From: Candidatus Aenigmatarchaeota archaeon
GTDB taxonomy: Archaea; Aenigmatarchaeota; Aenigmatarchaeia; GW2011-AR5; WALA01
Length of the DNA: 6,920 nucleotides
NCBI GenBank assembly: GCA_015522745.1
Contig: WALQ01000035.1
Span: 1 to 6,920 of the forward strand
Reading direction: 5' to 3'
Every line of letters starts with the position of its first letter. The first letter of the stretch is position 1. The notes beneath the pieces were generated by a model. The model made no database searches. It was not told where the DNA came from and saw only the letters and a list, made by a program, of their open reading frames with translations. Shown here piece after piece: positions 5,555 through 6,920 of the stretch. A program made the position numbers and the translations under genes.

Positions 5555-6657
5555 TTTCCGTCGAGAAGAACGCTTATCTCTGCAATGTCCTTGTCGCTCC
5601 ATTGGTCTTTTTTTGCCCAGAGTTTGACCGTTATCTTTGGGAACTCTGGGTGCTGGTATATCACTGTCTTTTTATTGTCGTTGAGTTCCTGAATCTTTTT
5701 GTATTCGCTGTCGAGCACCTTCTTGGCGTAGTCGTATGGTTGCCAAACAAGGTACTTGCTAAGGTCTTTTTCGATTATCTCTGCAACTTCTCTGTCACTG
5801 CGTCTCTGAACTATCTCATCGGTTTCGAGCTTTTTGATGAAGCTCAAAACCTCGTTCCTGTCGAGGTCAAACAAATCGCAAACAAGAGGGTTGTCAAGTT
5901 GCTTGACCTCTCGAAGAATAACGTTCTTGAGCTCCGATGCCTTTATGTCAAAGTATCGGGGTTCAAGGCTACCGTGGGCGTACATATCGCCCTTGGTAGC
6001 GGGCTCATAGAGAAGGTCTGCCTTCTCCTGAGCCTTCTTTACGAGCCTGTTCCACTCATCGGAAGTAGGCTCGTAGTCGCCGTCAGGCAAAAATTTCCTG
6101 ACGACATCAGAGCGGAAAACCCAGCCCTCTGGTTTGAACTGGATTTTACCGTTCTTGGGGTTCAGCTCTATATAGCTGAACCTCAAATTAAGCGAGCTCA
6201 CCCGAGTGTGTGAGCTCGCAGAATTAGATGTGGAAGACTCTGAACCTTCCACGAAGCCCAGGTGCTTGAACACCTGGACTTTTTGGACGCTCCCATCAGG
6301 AAGCGTCCTTTCAACGCTTTCCCTTTTCGAGAAAGCGTAAAGCGGGGTTATGCCCCGCTTTTTTAATGCCCTTTCAAGGTGGGGCATAAAATACGGCGCC
6401 CCACCTATCAGGGCACGGTGGTAGCCCTTTTCGGCTACCATCTGAGCGAGCTTTTCAGCCCGCTCTTGGAGGAGCTCCCGAGTAGGAAGCTCCTCGAAAG
6501 TGAGAAGGCTCTTTATTTGAGCCTTCTCTTCGGGGGTAGGTTCGACTACCCCCGACTCCATCTGTTCTGACACAGCGTTATGCTGTGTCAGATTGAGAAT
6601 GGGGAGGATTCCCCCATTCTTGCCAACAAAAATTGTGTTGTCGTTTTCTTCTGCCAT
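5539..6657 (-). CDS. First operon gene: 372-aa protein with conserved NLTQH/GGAP/YAFS domain, encoded by a hairpin-tiled sequence
   Basis: The leading gene of the operon. Residues about 19-137 form a distinct domain: LNLTQH (21-26), LLTFEELPTRELL (51-63), RALIGGAPYFMPHLERALKK (81-100), PLYAFSKRES (105-114), then DGSVQKVQVFKHLGFVE. I recall this as a conserved hypothetical family in bacterial and phage genomes but cannot name a function; the alternating strand/helix order suggests a small Rossmann-like fold. Residues about 138-156 are a Ser/Thr-rich linker. Residues about 160-372 are unassigned; 258-298 may be a winged helix (LVCDLFDLDRNEVLSFIKKL). The ATG (6655-6657) has GAGAGGTG at 6665-6672. 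The DNA for residues about 6-279 is a near-continuous chain of inverted repeats and looks more GC-rich than the rest of the operon, which is unique in this window and may reflect selection on RNA or DNA structure. Confidence 0.9.
   Translation of the reverse strand: MAEENDNTIFVGKNGGILPILNLTQHNAVSEQMESGVVEPTPEEKAQIKSLLTFEELPTRELLQERAEKLAQMVAEKGYHRALIGGAPYFMPHLERALKKRGITPLYAFSKRESVERTLPDGSVQKVQVFKHLGFVEGSESSTSNSASSHTRVSSLNLRFSYIELNPKNGKIQFKPEGWVFRSDVVRKFLPDGDYEPTSDEWNRLVKKAQEKADLLYEPATKGDMYAHGSLEPRYFDIKASELKNVILREVKQLDNPLVCDLFDLDRNEVLSFIKKLETDEIVQRRSDREVAEIIEKDLSKYLVWQPYDYAKKVLDSEYKKIQELNDNKKTVIYQHPEFPKITVKLWAKKDQWSDKDIAEISVLLDGKEVVL
5616..5650. repeat. Outlying 9-bp inverted repeat near the 3' end of the first gene
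   Basis: CCCAGAGTT (5616-5624) pairs with AACTCTGGG (5642-5650) across a 17-nt loop. It lies in the less densely tiled 3' third of the 372-aa gene, together with a two-part stem at 5717-5753 (5+5 bp). The stretch 5754-5820 between them and the main array shows no clear stem. Confidence 0.75.
6339..6364. repeat. GC-rich 9-bp hairpin followed by T6, inside the coding sequence
   Basis: AAAGCGGGG (6339-6347) pairs with CCCCGCTTT (6353-6361) around a 5-nt loop, and the plus strand continues as a run of six T (6359-6364). On the plus strand this has the form of an intrinsic terminator, but the gene runs the other way, where the A-run precedes the stem. I treat it as a member of the hairpin array, not as a functional terminator. 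Confidence 0.75.
6367..6415. repeat. Longest composite hairpin of the array (15 bp)
   Basis: TGCCCT at 6367-6372 pairs with AGGGCA at 6410-6415, and inside it AGGTGGGGC at 6377-6385 pairs with GCCCCACCT at 6398-6406. A 4/3-nt internal loop separates the two parts and a 12-nt apical loop closes them. It encodes part of the conserved GGAP motif region of the 372-aa protein. Confidence 0.9.
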
Positions 6658-6664
6658 TTTTCTA

Positions 6665-6672
6665 CACCTCTC
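6665..6672 (-). promoter_or_regulatory. Ribosome binding site of the first operon gene
   Basis: Read leftward as GAGAGGTG, 7 nt before the ATG at 6655-6657. It fixes the start of the 372-aa protein and matches the GAGGTG core used throughout the operon. Confidence 0.8.
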
Positions 6673-6679
6673 ATCTATG

Positions 6680-6695
6680 TATCTATATATAGATA
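6680..6695. promoter_or_regulatory. 16-bp perfect palindrome, possible operator
   Basis: TATCTATATATAGATA is its own reverse complement. It lies between the TATA-like box and the ribosome binding site of the first gene, where a bound repressor would block transcription. Ribbon-helix-helix proteins such as the one encoded at 2886-3062 bind sites of this size, so autoregulation is plausible but not shown. AT-rich sequence raises the chance of a fortuitous palindrome. Confidence 0.5.
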
Positions 6696-6701
6696 TACTA
6701 C

Positions 6702-6707
6702 TTTAAA
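6702..6707 (-). promoter_or_regulatory. TATA-like box of the operon promoter (putative)
   Basis: Read leftward, TTTAAA sits about 45 nt before the first ATG. With the usual archaeal spacing of about 25 nt from the box centre, transcription would start near 6679, giving a leader of about 22 nt that still contains the ribosome binding site. There is no clear BRE upstream. In a bacterial reading, TATATCT just downstream could be a -10 box, with no convincing -35. Placement is by context only. Confidence 0.4.
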
Positions 6708-6727
6708 TAGATTTACGTAACAACATA

Positions 6728-6751
6728 ATATATTTTGTAAAATATATATTT
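6728..6751. repeat. Overlapping AT palindromes in the leader region
   Basis: ATATATTTT (6728-6736) pairs with AAAATATAT (6739-6747) around GT, and the second arm also belongs to a 12-bp palindrome AAATATATATTT (6740-6751). In such AT-rich DNA this may be fortuitous; it could ease strand opening. Confidence 0.55.
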
Positions 6752-6811
6752 AGCAAATAAAAAGATGAAGGATTTATAAAGACCAAGAAATTTATGTGTT
6801 ATATAGTAACT

Positions 6812-6835
6812 AATATAAAATTAGGATTTTATATT
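6812..6835. repeat. 10-bp inverted repeat in the leader region
   Basis: AATATAAAAT (6812-6821) pairs with ATTTTATATT (6826-6835) around the loop TAGG. It is all A/T in the stem and lies about 155 bp upstream of the first ATG, too far for a simple operator of that gene. Confidence 0.8.
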
Positions 6836-6920
6836 CCGAGATAAAACCATCTCTTATTATAACGAGCATTTTCAAAATATAACAGAGTTATGTAAATGGT
6901 ATCAAAATTTTAAGGGGAAA

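Larger units (their letters stand above)
5821..6640. repeat. Tiled array of about 25 distinct inverted repeats (hairpins) inside a coding sequence
   Basis: Reading along, one self-complementary segment follows another. Outer boundaries: 5821-5851, 5849-5867, 5885-5911, 5926-5967, 5968-6000, 6002-6034, 6040-6075, 6081-6103, 6117-6135, 6159-6182, 6192-6219, 6230-6252, 6254-6281, 6285-6308, 6314-6338, 6339-6361, 6367-6415, 6419-6440, 6444-6465, 6469-6495, 6502-6528, 6530-6555, 6566-6592, 6596-6620, 6624-6640. The longest uninterrupted stems are 11 bp (6566-6576 with 6582-6592) and 10 bp (6192-6201/6210-6219, 6502-6511/6519-6528, 6530-6539/6546-6555). Several others are two-part stems with 1-4 nt internal loops, such as 5968-6000 (6+5 bp), 6002-6034 (6+7) and 6367-6415 (6+9). 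Most loops are 4-12 nt. Arm sequences differ from hairpin to hairpin, so there is no common repeat unit. The pairing holds equally in the mRNA and in either DNA strand. Confidence 0.93.
6658..6920. other. AT-rich leader / possible origin region, no supported gene
   Basis: About 260 nt, mostly A and T, with no open frame that has a ribosome binding site on either strand. It contains the promoter signals of the operon, TTACGTAA at 6713-6720, a pair of overlapping AT palindromes at 6728-6751, a self-complementary TTTATAAA at 6774-6781 that could serve as a TATA box in either direction, and a 10-bp inverted repeat at 6812-6835. Such a region next to a replication operon could hold the replication origin; no iteron-like direct repeats were seen, so this is only a possibility. 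Confidence 0.6.

Noticed and set aside
5602..6213. Rightward open frame of 203 codons antisense to the first gene
   Set aside because: No ribosome binding site suited to this operon's pattern, low-complexity hydrophobic translation without domain motifs, and the leftward frame has clear motifs and a strong start. Inverted repeats can keep both strands open by chance.
6339..6364. Intrinsic terminator on the plus strand
   Set aside because: Stem plus T6 fits the form, but it is inside a leftward gene, there is no rightward gene to terminate, and neighbouring hairpins of equal strength lack a T-run.
5821..6640. CRISPR array, REP cluster or iterons
   Set aside because: No repeated unit: the arms and loops differ in every hairpin, spacing is variable, and the stretch is an intact reading frame with a recognisable protein domain.
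6813..6869. Leftward mini frame of 19 codons starting at 6869
   Set aside because: No ribosome binding site and no conserved features; it lies in AT-rich leader DNA.

Overview
The window holds one leftward (minus-strand) operon of nine complete genes plus the first codons of a tenth. It looks like the replication/early module of an extrachromosomal element (plasmid, virus or integrated replicon), probably of an archaeon. The reasons are a large primase-polymerase fused to a RepA-type ATPase whose motifs read as archaeal-type, very tight gene packing, strong and uniform GAGGTGA-type ribosome binding sites, an AT-rich leader with a TATA-like box, and many small orphan genes. A bacterial host or phage cannot be excluded, because the first gene's N-terminal domain resembles a family I associate with bacterial and phage genomes.

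Layout, in order of transcription (right to left): 6658-6920 is an AT-rich, apparently non-coding leader with palindromes and promoter signals. 5539-6657 encodes a 372-aa protein with a conserved N-terminal domain, a Ser-rich linker and an unrecognised C-terminal part. 3935-5542 encodes a 535-aa orphan with coiled coils and starts by an ATGA overlap. Small genes follow at 3604-3942, 3438-3593, 3063-3425, 2886-3062 (a likely ribbon-helix-helix regulator), 2708-2917 and 2362-2691 (a possible OB-fold protein). 13-2340 encodes the 775-aa primase-polymerase/ATPase, and a further gene begins at 16.

The outstanding observation is in the first gene. Most of its coding sequence (about 5821-6640) is tiled end to end with some 25 different inverted repeats, stem after stem with almost no gaps. 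Nine have at least nine uninterrupted base pairs. The arms all differ from one another, so this is not a repeat family but a protein-coding string of hairpins. Stems of this length are absent at comparable density from the other genes, as far as I can see by eye. It could be an mRNA architecture, a DNA-level (single-strand or cruciform) function, or the footprint of template-switching replication; the sequence alone does not decide.

How the genes may work together (inference): the primase-polymerase/ATPase would initiate and drive replication of the element, a possible ssDNA-binding-like protein is encoded just upstream of it, and the ribbon-helix-helix protein may control the single leader promoter, where a 16-bp palindrome sits between the TATA-like box and the first gene. 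The 372-aa and 535-aa proteins have no function I can name.
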